NCBI RefSeq assembly: GCF_011045125.1
Contig: NZ_JAAKZF010000025.1
Location: 1-64,000 of the forward strand
Source: Allomesorhizobium camelthorni
GTDB taxonomy: Bacteria > Pseudomonadota > Alphaproteobacteria > Rhizobiales > Rhizobiaceae
Direction of reading: 5' to 3'
DNA: 64,000 bases
The position numbers and the translations under genes are program-made. Shown piece by piece: positions 53,060 to 62,733 of the stretch (the stretch's first letter is position 1; each line of letters begins with the position of its first letter). The notes below the pieces were generated by a model that saw nothing but the letters and a program-made list of their open reading frames with translations, made no database searches and had not been told where the DNA came from.

Positions 53060-53746
53060 TCAGCCATCTCGGGACCTCACTCGCCTGTTGTATATCGCGA
53101 TCCAAGCGTCATGCTCAGCTTTGAGGTTCTCGACGAGCGCATTCACCGTAACATCGTTGATTGCCTGTGGCTTTCCGTGTGCGAATGCGTTCCTGCGTTC
53201 GTGAATGTCTTTCAGTAGATCAGCAACTGCCACAAATCCCTGATCGCGAAGATCATCGAAATAGGTCGTCCCGAAGAATATCTTGTAGAGTTCGTAGAGG
53301 CGGCTCCTGATCCCGGAGTAACGCCGAAGCTCGTCATTCAAAACACGCTGTGGAAGCGCACGCATCGCCGCGCGGTGAAGCCGGTCGATACGAGTCTCGA
53401 AGTAGCCCCAAAACAGCAGCACCAAAGCTGCCCTAGCGGATGGACGTTCAGTATCGGAGAAATGTGAGAAGCGTTCAAACTCTGCGGCCGGACGCTCCCA
53501 TTCGCGCTGGAGCATCTCGAGATAGATGTAGTCCTCGTAACGGCCTTCGGCGCCCGCGAGGGTGGCATGGATGACCACCTCCTTGCCATTTATTGTCATG
53601 ATCTTGGGCGATGTATCAAATCGGTCGGCACCGCACGCTGGGCAGCACGCATCGATCTTACGAATGCCGGAGCAGTTCCCGCCACATACTACATAGCCTG
53701 ACCAGAGGCTTGCCCACGATTTTCCCGGTAACTCGTCAAACCACAT
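53060..53746 (-). CDS. Zinc-ribbon/HEPN-like protein, candidate ribonuclease
   Basis: 228 residues. The N-terminus has paired cysteines (CGGNC, CCPACGADRF) suggesting a zinc ribbon. The rest is helical; near residues 185-195 ERRNAFAHG fits the R-x4-H motif of HEPN RNases, with a typical preceding DLLKDIHE helix. I recognise no closer family. Such proteins occur in defence and toxin systems. It follows the XRE-ImmA pair convergently, so it may be part of the defence cargo between rlxS and traG. Confidence 0.6.
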   Translation of the reverse strand: MWFDELPGKSWASLWSGYVVCGGNCSGIRKIDACCPACGADRFDTSPKIMTINGKEVVIHATLAGAEGRYEDYIYLEMLQREWERPAAEFERFSHFSDTERPSARAALVLLFWGYFETRIDRLHRAAMRALPQRVLNDELRRYSGIRSRLYELYKIFFGTTYFDDLRDQGFVAVADLLKDIHERRNAFAHGKPQAINDVTVNALVENLKAEHDAWIAIYNRRVRSRDG

Positions 53747-54093
53747 TGGATGACCCCGTTGCGTATTTCGTCAGACTAGCTCCGATTCCGGTTATCGTCG
53801 CGGCTGAATAATCAAGCTGGCGACATCCTCCGCGCATGGAAAATGCCACATCAGATTTTGAGAACCATGGCTGTGGATCTCGACAAAATTGATCATGGAC
53901 GCCGGTCCTGCGTCTTCCGCAAAGGTCCGTCCACACGAAGGAGTGAAAGCAGCGGTCGGCTAGTGGCGCAACCAAGCAGTTCAAAGCCGGTAATGTCCGC
54001 CCGATCGCACCGAATCGTACATAAGACTCCTTCGATTGCCTGACACTCGGCGTCATGCTGCATTCCGTCTGTCAAAACAGCGGAGCTGCGCCC
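53747..54093. other. Intergenic stretch upstream of traG
   Basis: No recognised gene. It probably marks the right edge of the cargo insertion and carries the traG promoter; no clear direct repeat or IS end is visible. Confidence 0.4.
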
Positions 54094-56124
54094 ATGACAC
54101 CGACGAAGCTCCTTATCGGCCAGATCGCCGTCGTGTTCGCCATTCTCATCCTTGGCGTATGGGCTGCGACCCAATGGTGCGCCTATATGCTGGGCTACCA
54201 AGAGCAGCTCGGCGCGCCATGGTTTTGGGCGGCCGGCTGGCCGATTTACAAGCCTTGGAAGCTGTTTGCGTGGTGGTTCTACTTCGAAGCTTATGCGCCG
54301 GAGGTTTTCGACAGGGCTGGCATGTTGGCGGCGGCGAGCGGGTTGATGGGCTGCGCCGCCGCAATTGCTGGCTCGCTCTGGCGCGCCCGGCAGCGTGGCC
54401 TGGTCACGACATACGGCTCGTCACGATGGGCCACGAAGCGCGAGATCGAGAGGGCGGGATTGTTTCGTCCGGCCGGCGTGTTTCTCGGCAAACTGAAGGA
54501 TCGCTATCTGCGGCATGACGGGCCGGAGCATGTCATGGCCTTTGCGCCGACACGATCGGGCAAGGGCGTCGGATTGGTCGTTCCCACGCTTCTTTCCTGG
54601 ACCGGCTCGGCTGTCATCCACGACATCAAGGGCGAGAACTGGCAGCTGACAGCAGGTTGGCGGTCGAAGTTCTCACATTGCCTTCTGTTCAATCCGACAG
54701 ATCCCCGATCGGCGCGCTACAATCCGCTGCTGGAAGTCCGCAAAGGCCCACACGAGGTTCGCGACGTCCAGAACATCGCTGACATACTGGTCGATCCCGA
54801 AGGCGCGCTGGAGCGGCGCAATCATTGGGAGAAGACCAGTCACGCGCTGCTGGTCGGCGCTATCCTGCATGTGCTCTATGCCGAGGAGGAAAAGACGCTT
54901 GCCCGCGTCGCCACTTTCCTATCGGATCCGCAGCGCTCGTTTGCCGCGACGCTACGGCGGATGATGACCACCAATCATCTCGGCACGGCCGAAAAGCCGC
55001 AGGTGCATCCGGTCGTCGCCTCGGCAGCACGCGAGGTGCTGAACAAATCGGAAAACGAGCGTTCGGGCGTGTTGTCCACGGCGATGAGCTTCCTCGGGCT
55101 TTATCGTGATCCCACCGTTGCGGCGACGACATCGGCCTGCGACTGGCGCATTGCCGACCTTATGGATTCGGATCGTCCACTGTCGCTCTATCTGGTCGTG
55201 CCGCCGTCCGACATCTCGCGGACCAAGCCGCTGGTGCGGCTCATCCTCAACCAAATCGGCCGGCGGCTCACCGAACGGCTGGAGGGCGATCCCAGGAAGA
55301 GCCGAAAGCATCAACTGCTCATGATGCTGGACGAGTTCCCGGCGCTGGGGCGGCTGGACTTCTTTGAGACGGCGCTCGCCTTCATGGCCGGCTATGGCAT
55401 CCGCGCCTATCTGATCGCGCAATCCTTGAACCAGATCTCCAAAGCCTATGGCGAGAACAACGCCATCCTCGACAATTGCCATGTGAGGATCGCCTTTTCC
55501 TCCAACGACGAGCGCACAGCCAAGCGCATCTCCGACGCGCTCGGGATGGCGACGGAATTGCGCGCCATGCGCAACTATGCCGGCCATCGTCTTGCACCAT
55601 GGCTTTCGCATGTGATGGTCAGTCGCCAGGAGACCGCGCGCCCGTTGCTGACGCCGGGCGAGGTAATGCAGTTGCCGCCGGCGGACGAACTGGTGCTGGT
55701 TTCCGGTCTTGCGCCAATCCGGGCAAAGAAGCTGCGCTACTATGAAGACCGGAACTTCACCGAGCGGGTGTTTCCTGCGCCAGTCCTCGCAGCCGGCATA
55801 TACGCGGACCGACCGGCGCCGCGGGCCGACGACTGGAGTGGGCAGGTGCGCGGCGTGGACCGTCGGCTTCTCGCTGGCGATGAGCGGTCCGACGCAATCT
55901 CCGAAGACGAAGGCGGCGTGCAACAACAGCGCCATCCCGGCCTACCCGAGGAACGTAGCGTCGCCAAACAGGAGCCCGACCAGGGCGATCTGTTCGGACC
56001 GCCCGATGACGACGGCGACACGGCGGCCGACAAGAAGCTCATCGACCGGATTTCCAATGCCGCGCGGGCGTACGGCATCAACGAGGGCATGGGCGAGGAC
56101 AAGGACATCTTGCCCGGCTTCTGA
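54094..56124 (+). CDS. traG: TraG, type IV coupling protein (VirD4 family)
   Basis: 676 residues from the ATG at 54094 (GGAG upstream). Two N-terminal membrane segments (~6-28 and ~60-85), Walker A in APTRSGKGVGLVVPTLL, SAVIHDIKGENW, Walker B in LLMMLDEFPALGRL, and the AQSLNQISKAYGENNAILDNCHVRIAFSSND segment. It links the RlxS-DNA complex to the Trb channel and powers export. The C-terminal ~100 residues are acidic and variable. It begins the traG-trb block. Confidence 0.93.
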   Translation: MTPTKLLIGQIAVVFAILILGVWAATQWCAYMLGYQEQLGAPWFWAAGWPIYKPWKLFAWWFYFEAYAPEVFDRAGMLAAASGLMGCAAAIAGSLWRARQRGLVTTYGSSRWATKREIERAGLFRPAGVFLGKLKDRYLRHDGPEHVMAFAPTRSGKGVGLVVPTLLSWTGSAVIHDIKGENWQLTAGWRSKFSHCLLFNPTDPRSARYNPLLEVRKGPHEVRDVQNIADILVDPEGALERRNHWEKTSHALLVGAILHVLYAEEEKTLARVATFLSDPQRSFAATLRRMMTTNHLGTAEKPQVHPVVASAAREVLNKSENERSGVLSTAMSFLGLYRDPTVAATTSACDWRIADLMDSDRPLSLYLVVPPSDISRTKPLVRLILNQIGRRLTERLEGDPRKSRKHQLLMMLDEFPALGRLDFFETALAFMAGYGIRAYLIAQSLNQISKAYGENNAILDNCHVRIAFSSNDERTAKRISDALGMATELRAMRNYAGHRLAPWLSHVMVSRQETARPLLTPGEVMQLPPADELVLVSGLAPIRAKKLRYYEDRNFTERVFPAPVLAAGIYADRPAPRADDWSGQVRGVDRRLLAGDERSDAISEDEGGVQQQRHPGLPEERSVAKQEPDQGDLFGPPDDDGDTAADKKLIDRISNAARAYGINEGMGEDKDILPGF

Positions 56125-56237
56125 CCCTCCAGAGCCGGGCGCATCTCAGCGTAGATAAGGGCCATAAGCGATTTCGGGCGTCTGAACGATGCTTGTTCGG
56201 AGCCGGCGCAGCAGCGCCGGCCAACCGGAACGAGCCG

Positions 56238-56651
56238 ATGAACCACGCACGCATCCGCCATCAGTTTCTGCTGGATTCAGAGCTGAGCGAAAAGCTCGCT
56301 CAGCTCAGCCGCAACCCCTCGACAACCAAGTCGGAGATCGTGGCGAAGGCGGTTCAGGCCTTCATCGAACAGCGCGGAGAGAACGAGCTCGACCGGCGCT
56401 ACGGCAAGCGTCTCGATAGTCTATCGCGAAACCTCGATCATGTCCGGCGCGATGCAGAGATGATCCTCGAGAGCCTGGCGCTCTTCATCCGCTTTTCCAT
56501 CACGCTTCACGCCCACACGCCTGTGCCCGACAAGGCAACGCAGGCGGTGGCGCAGGAGCGTTTCCAAAAGTTCGTCGAGCAGGTCGGACGCCAGATCGCT
56601 TCCGGCAAGCGCTCTCTGCGCGACGAAAACAGCGGGGGAGGGGGCGAATGA
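56238..56651 (+). CDS. CopG/ribbon-helix-helix protein
   Basis: 137 residues with an N-terminal ribbon-helix-helix (RHQFLLDSELSEKLAQLSRNPSTTKSEIVAKAVQAFIEQR) and a helical C-terminus. It regularly sits between traG and trbB on alphaproteobacterial transfer regions and may autoregulate the operon. The ATG at 56238 is chosen over 56193 because the domain starts there. It overlaps trbB by 4 bp. Confidence 0.85.
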   Translation: MNHARIRHQFLLDSELSEKLAQLSRNPSTTKSEIVAKAVQAFIEQRGENELDRRYGKRLDSLSRNLDHVRRDAEMILESLALFIRFSITLHAHTPVPDKATQAVAQERFQKFVEQVGRQIASGKRSLRDENSGGGGE

Positions 56652-57616
56652 CCTCTCATCCCGAGGCCGATCACCGCCGCCGCGCCATGCTGCGCACCGC
56701 CATGGGCCAGGCAATCGCCGACGCTCTGGCAGACCCTTCCGTCATCGAGGTGATGGTCAATCCGGACGGTGTGCTGCGGCTCGACCGGCTCGGCGAGGGC
56801 CGCGTCGACACCGGCGTGCGCATGCACCCATCCGAGGCCGAACGCATTGTCCGCCTCGTTGCCTCGCACGTTCGCGCGGAAGCCCATGCCGACAATCCTA
56901 TCGTCAGCGCCGAGCTGCCGTCTGGCGAGCGCTTCGAGGGCCTGCTGCCTCCGGTGGCGCTGGCGCCATGTTTTGCCATCCGCAAGCCCGCGGCACGTGT
57001 CTACACGCTCGCCGATTATGTTGCCGACGGCATCATGATGCCGGTCCAGGCCGAAGCGCTGAGGAAGGCGGTGCGCGATCGTCGCAACATCCTGGTCGCC
57101 GGCGGAACGTCGTCGGGCAAGACGACGCTCACCAACGCGCTGCTGGCGCAAGTCGCCGAATGCGACGAGCGGGTGATCCTGATCGAGGACACGCGCGAAC
57201 TGCAATGCACGGCCAAGGATTGCGTTGCTCTCCGTACCCGACGCGGGTCAGTCACGCTCGCCGATCTCGTCCGCTCGACACTGCGGCTCAGGCCCGACCG
57301 CATCATCGTCGGCGAGGTGAGGGGCGCGGAAGCCCTCGACATGCTGAAGGCATGGAACACCGGCCATCCGGGTGGCATCGCCACGGTTCACGCCAATTCG
57401 GCGCGCTCGGCCCTCTACCGCGTCGAGCAGCTTGCCCAGGAAGCCGTTGTCACCGTCCCCCGCCGTCTCATCGCCGAAGCCATCGACCTGGTCGTCTTCA
57501 TCGCCGGGCGCGGCTCCTCGCGCCGCCTCGATGCAATCGCCGAAGTGACTGGCCTCGACAGCAATGGCGACTACGCGATCGCCCAGCTCACGCCCTCGCA
57601 ACTCCAGCAGCTTTGA
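56648..57616 (+). CDS. trbB: TrbB, P-type conjugation ATPase (VirB11 family)
   Basis: 322 residues: Walker A GGTSSGKTTLTNALL, Asp box VILIEDTRELQ, Walker B LRPDRIIVGEVRG, and His box TGHPGGIATVHANSA. It forms a hexamer at the inner membrane face and energises pilus assembly. Full length. First core gene of the trb operon. Confidence 0.95.
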   Translation: MTSHPEADHRRRAMLRTAMGQAIADALADPSVIEVMVNPDGVLRLDRLGEGRVDTGVRMHPSEAERIVRLVASHVRAEAHADNPIVSAELPSGERFEGLLPPVALAPCFAIRKPAARVYTLADYVADGIMMPVQAEALRKAVRDRRNILVAGGTSSGKTTLTNALLAQVAECDERVILIEDTRELQCTAKDCVALRTRRGSVTLADLVRSTLRLRPDRIIVGEVRGAEALDMLKAWNTGHPGGIATVHANSARSALYRVEQLAQEAVVTVPRRLIAEAIDLVVFIAGRGSSRRLDAIAEVTGLDSNGDYAIAQLTPSQLQQL

Positions 57617-57627
57617 AAGGCAATTTC

Positions 57628-57939
57628 ATGCGCAAGAAGCTTCGTTTTCTGTCGTCCGCAACCGTCCTGTTGTTTCTAACGGCTCCGGCGGCTTTTGCGG
57701 CCGGTTCCGGCATGCCGTGGGAAGAACCGCTGCAGCGGATCCTGGAATCGGTTCAGGGGCCGGTCGCCAAGATCGTCGCGGTGATCATCATCATCACTAC
57801 GGGCCTGACGCTCGCCTTCGGCGACACGGCTGGCGGGTTCCGCCGGCTGATCCAGATCGTCTTCGGTCTCTCCATCGCCTTCGCAGCGAGCTCCTTCTTC
57901 CTCTCCTTCTTCTCCTTCGGCGGCGGGGCGCTCATCTGA
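57628..57939 (+). CDS. trbC: TrbC, pilin subunit (VirB2 family)
   Basis: 103 residues with a signal peptide (LFLTAPAAFA) and two hydrophobic helices (IVAVIIIITTGLTLAFG; FGLSIAFAASSFFLSFFSF), the pilin pattern. It is the likely substrate of TraF. The stop TGA overlaps the trbD ATG by one base. Confidence 0.92.
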   Translation: MRKKLRFLSSATVLLFLTAPAAFAAGSGMPWEEPLQRILESVQGPVAKIVAVIIIITTGLTLAFGDTAGGFRRLIQIVFGLSIAFAASSFFLSFFSFGGGALI

Positions 57940-58211
57940 TGGCGTCCGGCGAGCAGCATATCGAGGGCTTTGAGGTTCAGGTTCACCGGGCCCTGACGGA
58001 GCCGATCCTGCTCGGCGGTGCGCCTCGGGCCGTGGCCATCCTGAACGGCACGGTAGCCACGGCGATCGGGCTTGGGATGCAGCAGTGGATCGCGGGACTG
58101 GTGCTCTGGATTGCCGGCCACACGCTCGCGGTCTTCGCCGCCCGGCGCGATCCGGATTTTGCAAGCGTGCTCGTCCGCCACCTTCGCCTGAAGGGTTGGC
58201 TCGCATGCTGA
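57939..58211 (+). CDS. trbD: TrbD (VirB3 family)
   Basis: 90 residues: HRALTEPILLGGAPRAVAILNGTVATAIGLGMQQWIAGLVLWIAGHTLAVFAARRDPDF, the VirB3 pattern with two membrane segments. Inner-membrane component that works with TrbE. It overlaps trbC by 1 bp and trbE by 7 bp. Confidence 0.92.
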   Translation: MASGEQHIEGFEVQVHRALTEPILLGGAPRAVAILNGTVATAIGLGMQQWIAGLVLWIAGHTLAVFAARRDPDFASVLVRHLRLKGWLAC

Positions 58212-60640
58212 ACCTTTCGGAATACCGCTCGACCGCCGATCGGCTTGCCGACCATCTTCCCTGGGCGGCATTGGTCGCTCCCGGGATCATCCTCAACAAG
58301 GACGGCAGCTTTCAGCGGACGTTCCGGTTCCGCGGGCCCGATCTCGAAAGCGCGACGGAAGCCGAACTCGTCGGCGTCTGTGCGCGGGCGAACAATGCGT
58401 TGAGACGGCTCGGCTCCGGCTGGGCATTGTTCTTCGAGGCCGAGCATGTCGAGGCGCTCGATTATCCCAAATCGAGCTTTCCCGACGCCACGTCATGGCT
58501 GGTCAACGAGGAACGGCGCGCGGCCTTCGAGGGCAAAGTCGCGCATTTCGAGAGCCGCCAACACCTCACCTTGCTGTTCATGCCGCCGCCCGATGGCCAG
58601 GCGCGAGCGGAAAGCGCACTCGTCGACACCGATCGTGAGAATGGGAAACGCGACTGGCGTCAGGAGCTGACGCGATTCCGCGACGAGACCGACCGTGTGC
58701 TCGACCTGCTCTCCGGCTTCCTGCCTGAGGTGCGCGCGCTCGACGATGCCGAGACGCTCACATTCCTGCACGGCACGATCTCGACCAAGCGTCATCCGGT
58801 CGCCGTACCGGAGGCGCCGATGTACCTCGATGGCGTCCTGGTCGACACGCCGCTTACGGGTGGACTGGAGCCGATGCTGGGCGAACAGCATCTGCGCACG
58901 CTCACCATTCTTGGTTTCCCGAATGTCACCCGGCCCGGCATCCTCGATGCGCTCAACCACCAGGACTTCGCCTATCGCTGGGTGACGCGCTTCATTCCGC
59001 TCGACAAGACGGAAGCCACAAAAACCCTGACCAAGCTGCGCCGGCAATGGTTCGCCAAGCGCAAATCGATCGCCGCCATCCTGCGCGAGGTGGTCACCAA
59101 CGAGCCGGTTCCGCTCGTCGACAGCGATGCCGAGAACAAGGCGTTCGATGCGGACGCAGCACTGCAGGCGCTGGGTGGCGATCATGTCGGCTTCGGCTAT
59201 CTCACCACCACGGTTACAGTTTGGGACGAGGACCGCCAAGCCGCCGAGCAGAAGCTTCGTGCGGTGGAGCGCATTGTCAACGGGCTCGGCTTCACCTCCA
59301 TCCGCGAGAGCGTCAATGCGGTCGAGGCCTGGCTCGGGTCGCTGCCCGGCCACGTCTATGCCAATGTCCGCCAGCCACTCGTGCATACGCTGAACCTTGC
59401 CCATCTCATGCCGCTGTCGTCGGTGTGGGCTGGTCCGGCGCGCAACGATCATCTGGGCAAAGTTACCGGGACAGAAGCTCCGCCGCTGCTCTTTGCCGAG
59501 ACCAGCGGCTCGACACCGTTCCGGTTTTCCACCCATGTCGGCGATGTCGGCCATATGCTGATCGTCGGGCCGACTGGCGCCGGCAAATCGGTGCTGCTTT
59601 CGCTCATGGCTCTGCAGTTCCGCCGTTATCCCGGCGCGCAGGTCTATGTCTTCGATAAGGGCAATTCTGCGCGGGCGGCTACGCTCGCCATGGGCGGCGA
59701 GCATCATGCGCTGGGCGCTGATAGCTCATTCGCCTTCCAGCCCCTGCGCAACATTGACGACCAGGCCGTCCGCGGCTGGGCCGCCGAATGGATCGCGGGA
59801 CTGCTCGCCCATGAGAACGTTGCCGTCACACCGGAGGTGAAGGAGGCGGTCTGGTCGGCGCTCACCAGCCTCGCCACCGCACCGGCTCAGGAACGCACGC
59901 TCACCGGCCTGTCTGTTCTGCTTCAGTCCAATGCGCTGAAGGCAGCACTCATGCCCTACACGCTCGACGGCCCCTTCGGCCGGCTGCTCGACGCCGATTG
60001 CGACCGGCTGGCGCTGTCGGATGTCCAGTGCTTCGAGACCGAGGAGTTGATGCACAGGCAAGGCGTCGTCCTGCCTGTGCTCACCTACCTGTTCCACCGG
60101 CTCGAGGAACGCTTCGACGGGCGGCCGACTTTGCTCATGCTCGACGAGGCCTGGGTCTATCTCGACAACCCGCTCTTTGCCGCCCGCATCCGCGAATGGC
60201 TGAAAGTGCTGCGCAAGAAGAACGTGTCGGTGATCTTCGCCACGCAGTCACTCGCCGACATCGCCGGTTCTTCCATCGCGCCAGCGATCATCGAGAGCTG
60301 TCCGCAGCGTATCTTCCTGCCCAACGATCGCGCCGTGGAACCGCAGTCGCGGGAAGCCTATGACCGCTTCGGATTGAACGAGCGGCAGATCGAGCTGATC
60401 GCCCGCGCAACGCCGAAGCGCCATTATTATCTGCAGTCGCGCCGCGGCAACCGGCTGTTCGAGCTGGGGTTGGGTCCCGTCGCGCTCGCCCTTTGCGGCG
60501 CCTCCGATCCGGCTTCGGAGACCCTCATCGACACGATCGTTTCCGAGCACGGCCGGAGCGACTTCGCTTCCCGATTCCTGAGCGTTCGCGGCCTCGAATG
60601 GGCCGCCGAGCTTCTCGGGCAATTCCCCCAACCCGAATAG
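58205..60640 (+). CDS. trbE: TrbE, conjugation ATPase (VirB4 family)
   Basis: 811 residues: N-terminal CagE/TrbE/VirB domain (LNLSEYRSTADRLADHLPWAALVAPGIILNKDGSFQRTFRFRGPDL), C-terminal motor with Walker A VGPTGAGKSVLLSLMALQF, Walker B LLMLDEAWVYLDN and the Q-loop IFATQSLADIAGSS. ATG 58205 overlaps the trbD stop. The largest motor of the channel. Confidence 0.95.
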   Translation: MLNLSEYRSTADRLADHLPWAALVAPGIILNKDGSFQRTFRFRGPDLESATEAELVGVCARANNALRRLGSGWALFFEAEHVEALDYPKSSFPDATSWLVNEERRAAFEGKVAHFESRQHLTLLFMPPPDGQARAESALVDTDRENGKRDWRQELTRFRDETDRVLDLLSGFLPEVRALDDAETLTFLHGTISTKRHPVAVPEAPMYLDGVLVDTPLTGGLEPMLGEQHLRTLTILGFPNVTRPGILDALNHQDFAYRWVTRFIPLDKTEATKTLTKLRRQWFAKRKSIAAILREVVTNEPVPLVDSDAENKAFDADAALQALGGDHVGFGYLTTTVTVWDEDRQAAEQKLRAVERIVNGLGFTSIRESVNAVEAWLGSLPGHVYANVRQPLVHTLNLAHLMPLSSVWAGPARNDHLGKVTGTEAPPLLFAETSGSTPFRFSTHVGDVGHMLIVGPTGAGKSVLLSLMALQFRRYPGAQVYVFDKGNSARAATLAMGGEHHALGADSSFAFQPLRNIDDQAVRGWAAEWIAGLLAHENVAVTPEVKEAVWSALTSLATAPAQERTLTGLSVLLQSNALKAALMPYTLDGPFGRLLDADCDRLALSDVQCFETEELMHRQGVVLPVLTYLFHRLEERFDGRPTLLMLDEAWVYLDNPLFAARIREWLKVLRKKNVSVIFATQSLADIAGSSIAPAIIESCPQRIFLPNDRAVEPQSREAYDRFGLNERQIELIARATPKRHYYLQSRRGNRLFELGLGPVALALCGASDPASETLIDTIVSEHGRSDFASRFLSVRGLEWAAELLGQFPQPE

Positions 60641-60654
60641 GAGCATTCAGAATC

Positions 60655-61377
60655 ATGCGGCGCCACCTTGTCACGGGTCTTGTCACCGTCTCCCTCATCC
60701 TCAAGCCGATCGCCGGATTTGCCCCACCGGCTTTCGCCGTCACCGTCTTCGATCCCTGGAACTATGCCGAGAACGTGCTGACGGCGGCACGCTCGCTGGA
60801 GCAGATCAACAACCAGATAAAGTCGCTGCAGAACCAGGCGACCATGTTGCAGAACATGGCTCGCAACCTTCAGCGCCTGGATTTCTCCTCGCTCGGTCAG
60901 CTGACCGGCGCGCTCAACCGTATCGACGGGCTGATGATCCAGGCCGACGGGCTGAGTTTTGACCTAGACCAGCTCGAGGGTGGATGGCGAGAAAAGTATC
61001 CGGAAAGCTACGACGCCACGATCAAGGTGAACGACCTGGCCTCGGCAGCACGCGAGCGCTGGCAAAGCGCCATGAAGGCCTTCCGCCAGACCATGCGAAT
61101 GCAGTCGCAGATCGTCGAGAACGTCCAGGCCGACGGTGATCTGCTTGCTGAGCTCGTCAATCGCAGCCAGGGCGCCGCCGGCGCACTGGAGGCCCAGCAG
61201 GCAACCAACCAGCTGATCGCGCTGTCGGCCAAGCAGCACATGCAGATCCAGACGCTGCTCGCCACCCAGTACCGGGCCGAAGCTGAGGACGCCGCCCGTA
61301 AAGCACAGTCGGAAGAGGCCGCGCGCGAGACGACGCGGCGCTTCCTCGGCTCTGGCAAGGCCTATTCCGGCAACTGA
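60655..61377 (+). CDS. trbJ: TrbJ (VirB5-like)
   Basis: 240 residues with a signal peptide (VSLILKPIAGFAPPAFA) and long helices (NNQIKSLQNQATMLQNMARNLQRL; GALEAQQATNQLIALSAKQHMQIQTLLA), as in TrbJ, a periplasmic/pilus-tip protein linked to entry exclusion in RP4. GGAG precedes the ATG at 60655. No separate trbK lies in the 33-bp gap before trbL. Confidence 0.92.
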   Translation: MRRHLVTGLVTVSLILKPIAGFAPPAFAVTVFDPWNYAENVLTAARSLEQINNQIKSLQNQATMLQNMARNLQRLDFSSLGQLTGALNRIDGLMIQADGLSFDLDQLEGGWREKYPESYDATIKVNDLASAARERWQSAMKAFRQTMRMQSQIVENVQADGDLLAELVNRSQGAAGALEAQQATNQLIALSAKQHMQIQTLLATQYRAEAEDAARKAQSEEAARETTRRFLGSGKAYSGN

Positions 61378-61410
61378 GCCGACATCCGTTGTAGCGAGGA
61401 AAGCGGCGGC

Positions 61411-62733
61411 ATGAACGATCTCGGCGTCATCGACCGGTTTATGGAGACCTTCATCCGCTACATTGACAGCGGGTTCGGTCTGCTCTCGGGCGACGTCGCT
61501 TTCCTCACCACCATCCTGATCGGCATCGACATCACGCTTGCGGGCCTGTTCTGGGCGCTCGGCGGCGAGCACGACATTTTCGGCCGGCTTGTCCGCAAAG
61601 TGCTTTATGTCGGCGTCTTCGCCTTCCTCCTGAACAATTTTGCGAATCTCGCTGGCGTCATCTACCGCTCCTTCGCCGGGCTCGGCATCAATGCGTCGGG
61701 CGGAGGTCTCTCGCCCGAGGATCTCCTGCGGCCGGGCCGCATTGCCGCTACCGGCTTCGAGGGCGCCTGGCCGCTGCTCGATCAGGCAAGCCAGCTTCTC
61801 GGTTTCCCGGAATTCTTCGGCAACGCGCTCACGATCTTCGTGCTGCTGCTCGCCTGGTTCCTCGTCATCATCGCCTTCTTTATCCTCTCCATCCAGCTCT
61901 TCATCACCATCCTGGAGTTCAAGCTCACAACGCTCGCCGGCTTCGTGCTGGTGCCCTTTGCGCTGTGGAATCGCTCGGCGTTCCTGGCCGAGCGCGTGCT
62001 TGGCAATGTGATTGCGTCCGGCATCAAGGTGATGGTGCTCGCCGTAATCGTGGGCATCGGCTCCACGCTCTTTGCCGAGTTTGCTTCTGCACCGCAGGGC
62101 CAGGAGCCGGACCTAGCCGCCGCCATGTCGCAAGTGCTGGGCGCACTGGCTCTGCTCGGTCTTGGCATCTTCGGACCAGGCATTGCCTCGGGACTTGTTT
62201 CCGGCGCACCTCAGCTTGGTGCAGGCGCCGCGCTCGGAACCACAGCAACGGCGGCCGGTGCGACGCTCGTTGCCGGCGGCACGGCATTCGCTGGCGCCCG
62301 TATGGCTACCGGGGGCGGTCTTGCCGCGGTCCGCGCGGGCACTGTCATGGGTTCCGCTACCTCCACGGCTTATCGCTTCGGACGGGATACATCCGGGGAG
62401 TCCGGTCTGTCAGGTGTGGCGGCTGGAATGGGCGGCGTGGCACGAGCCGCCGGCGGCGCAGTGATGCGGAGCGCACGGTCTGTAACAGCTCCGGTCCGTC
62501 GGAGCGTCGAAACCGGCCGCGATGCCGCCTGGACGGCGACGGGCGGTGCGCCGACCTCTTCCAAGCAGGAAGGTGCCGTCAACACAGCCGCCGATGCCAC
62601 CCCGGCCTGGGCTAGGCGCCTTCGCTCCGAGCAGACGGCCCGAGCCCATCGCCACACTGCCATGCAGGCCGTCCGTGACGGCGACCGGCCGGGAGGCGGC
62701 GCCAATCCCTCCCTCAACGACAAGGACGACTAG
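61411..62733 (+). CDS. trbL: TrbL (VirB6 family)
   Basis: 440 residues: multiple membrane segments in the first ~280 (for example FVLLLAWFLVIIAFFILSIQLFITILEF), then a glycine/alanine-rich, soluble tail of ~150 residues. Inner-membrane channel protein. Its stop directly abuts the trbF ATG. Confidence 0.92.
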   Translation: MNDLGVIDRFMETFIRYIDSGFGLLSGDVAFLTTILIGIDITLAGLFWALGGEHDIFGRLVRKVLYVGVFAFLLNNFANLAGVIYRSFAGLGINASGGGLSPEDLLRPGRIAATGFEGAWPLLDQASQLLGFPEFFGNALTIFVLLLAWFLVIIAFFILSIQLFITILEFKLTTLAGFVLVPFALWNRSAFLAERVLGNVIASGIKVMVLAVIVGIGSTLFAEFASAPQGQEPDLAAAMSQVLGALALLGLGIFGPGIASGLVSGAPQLGAGAALGTTATAAGATLVAGGTAFAGARMATGGGLAAVRAGTVMGSATSTAYRFGRDTSGESGLSGVAAGMGGVARAAGGAVMRSARSVTAPVRRSVETGRDAAWTATGGAPTSSKQEGAVNTAADATPAWARRLRSEQTARAHRHTAMQAVRDGDRPGGGANPSLNDKDD

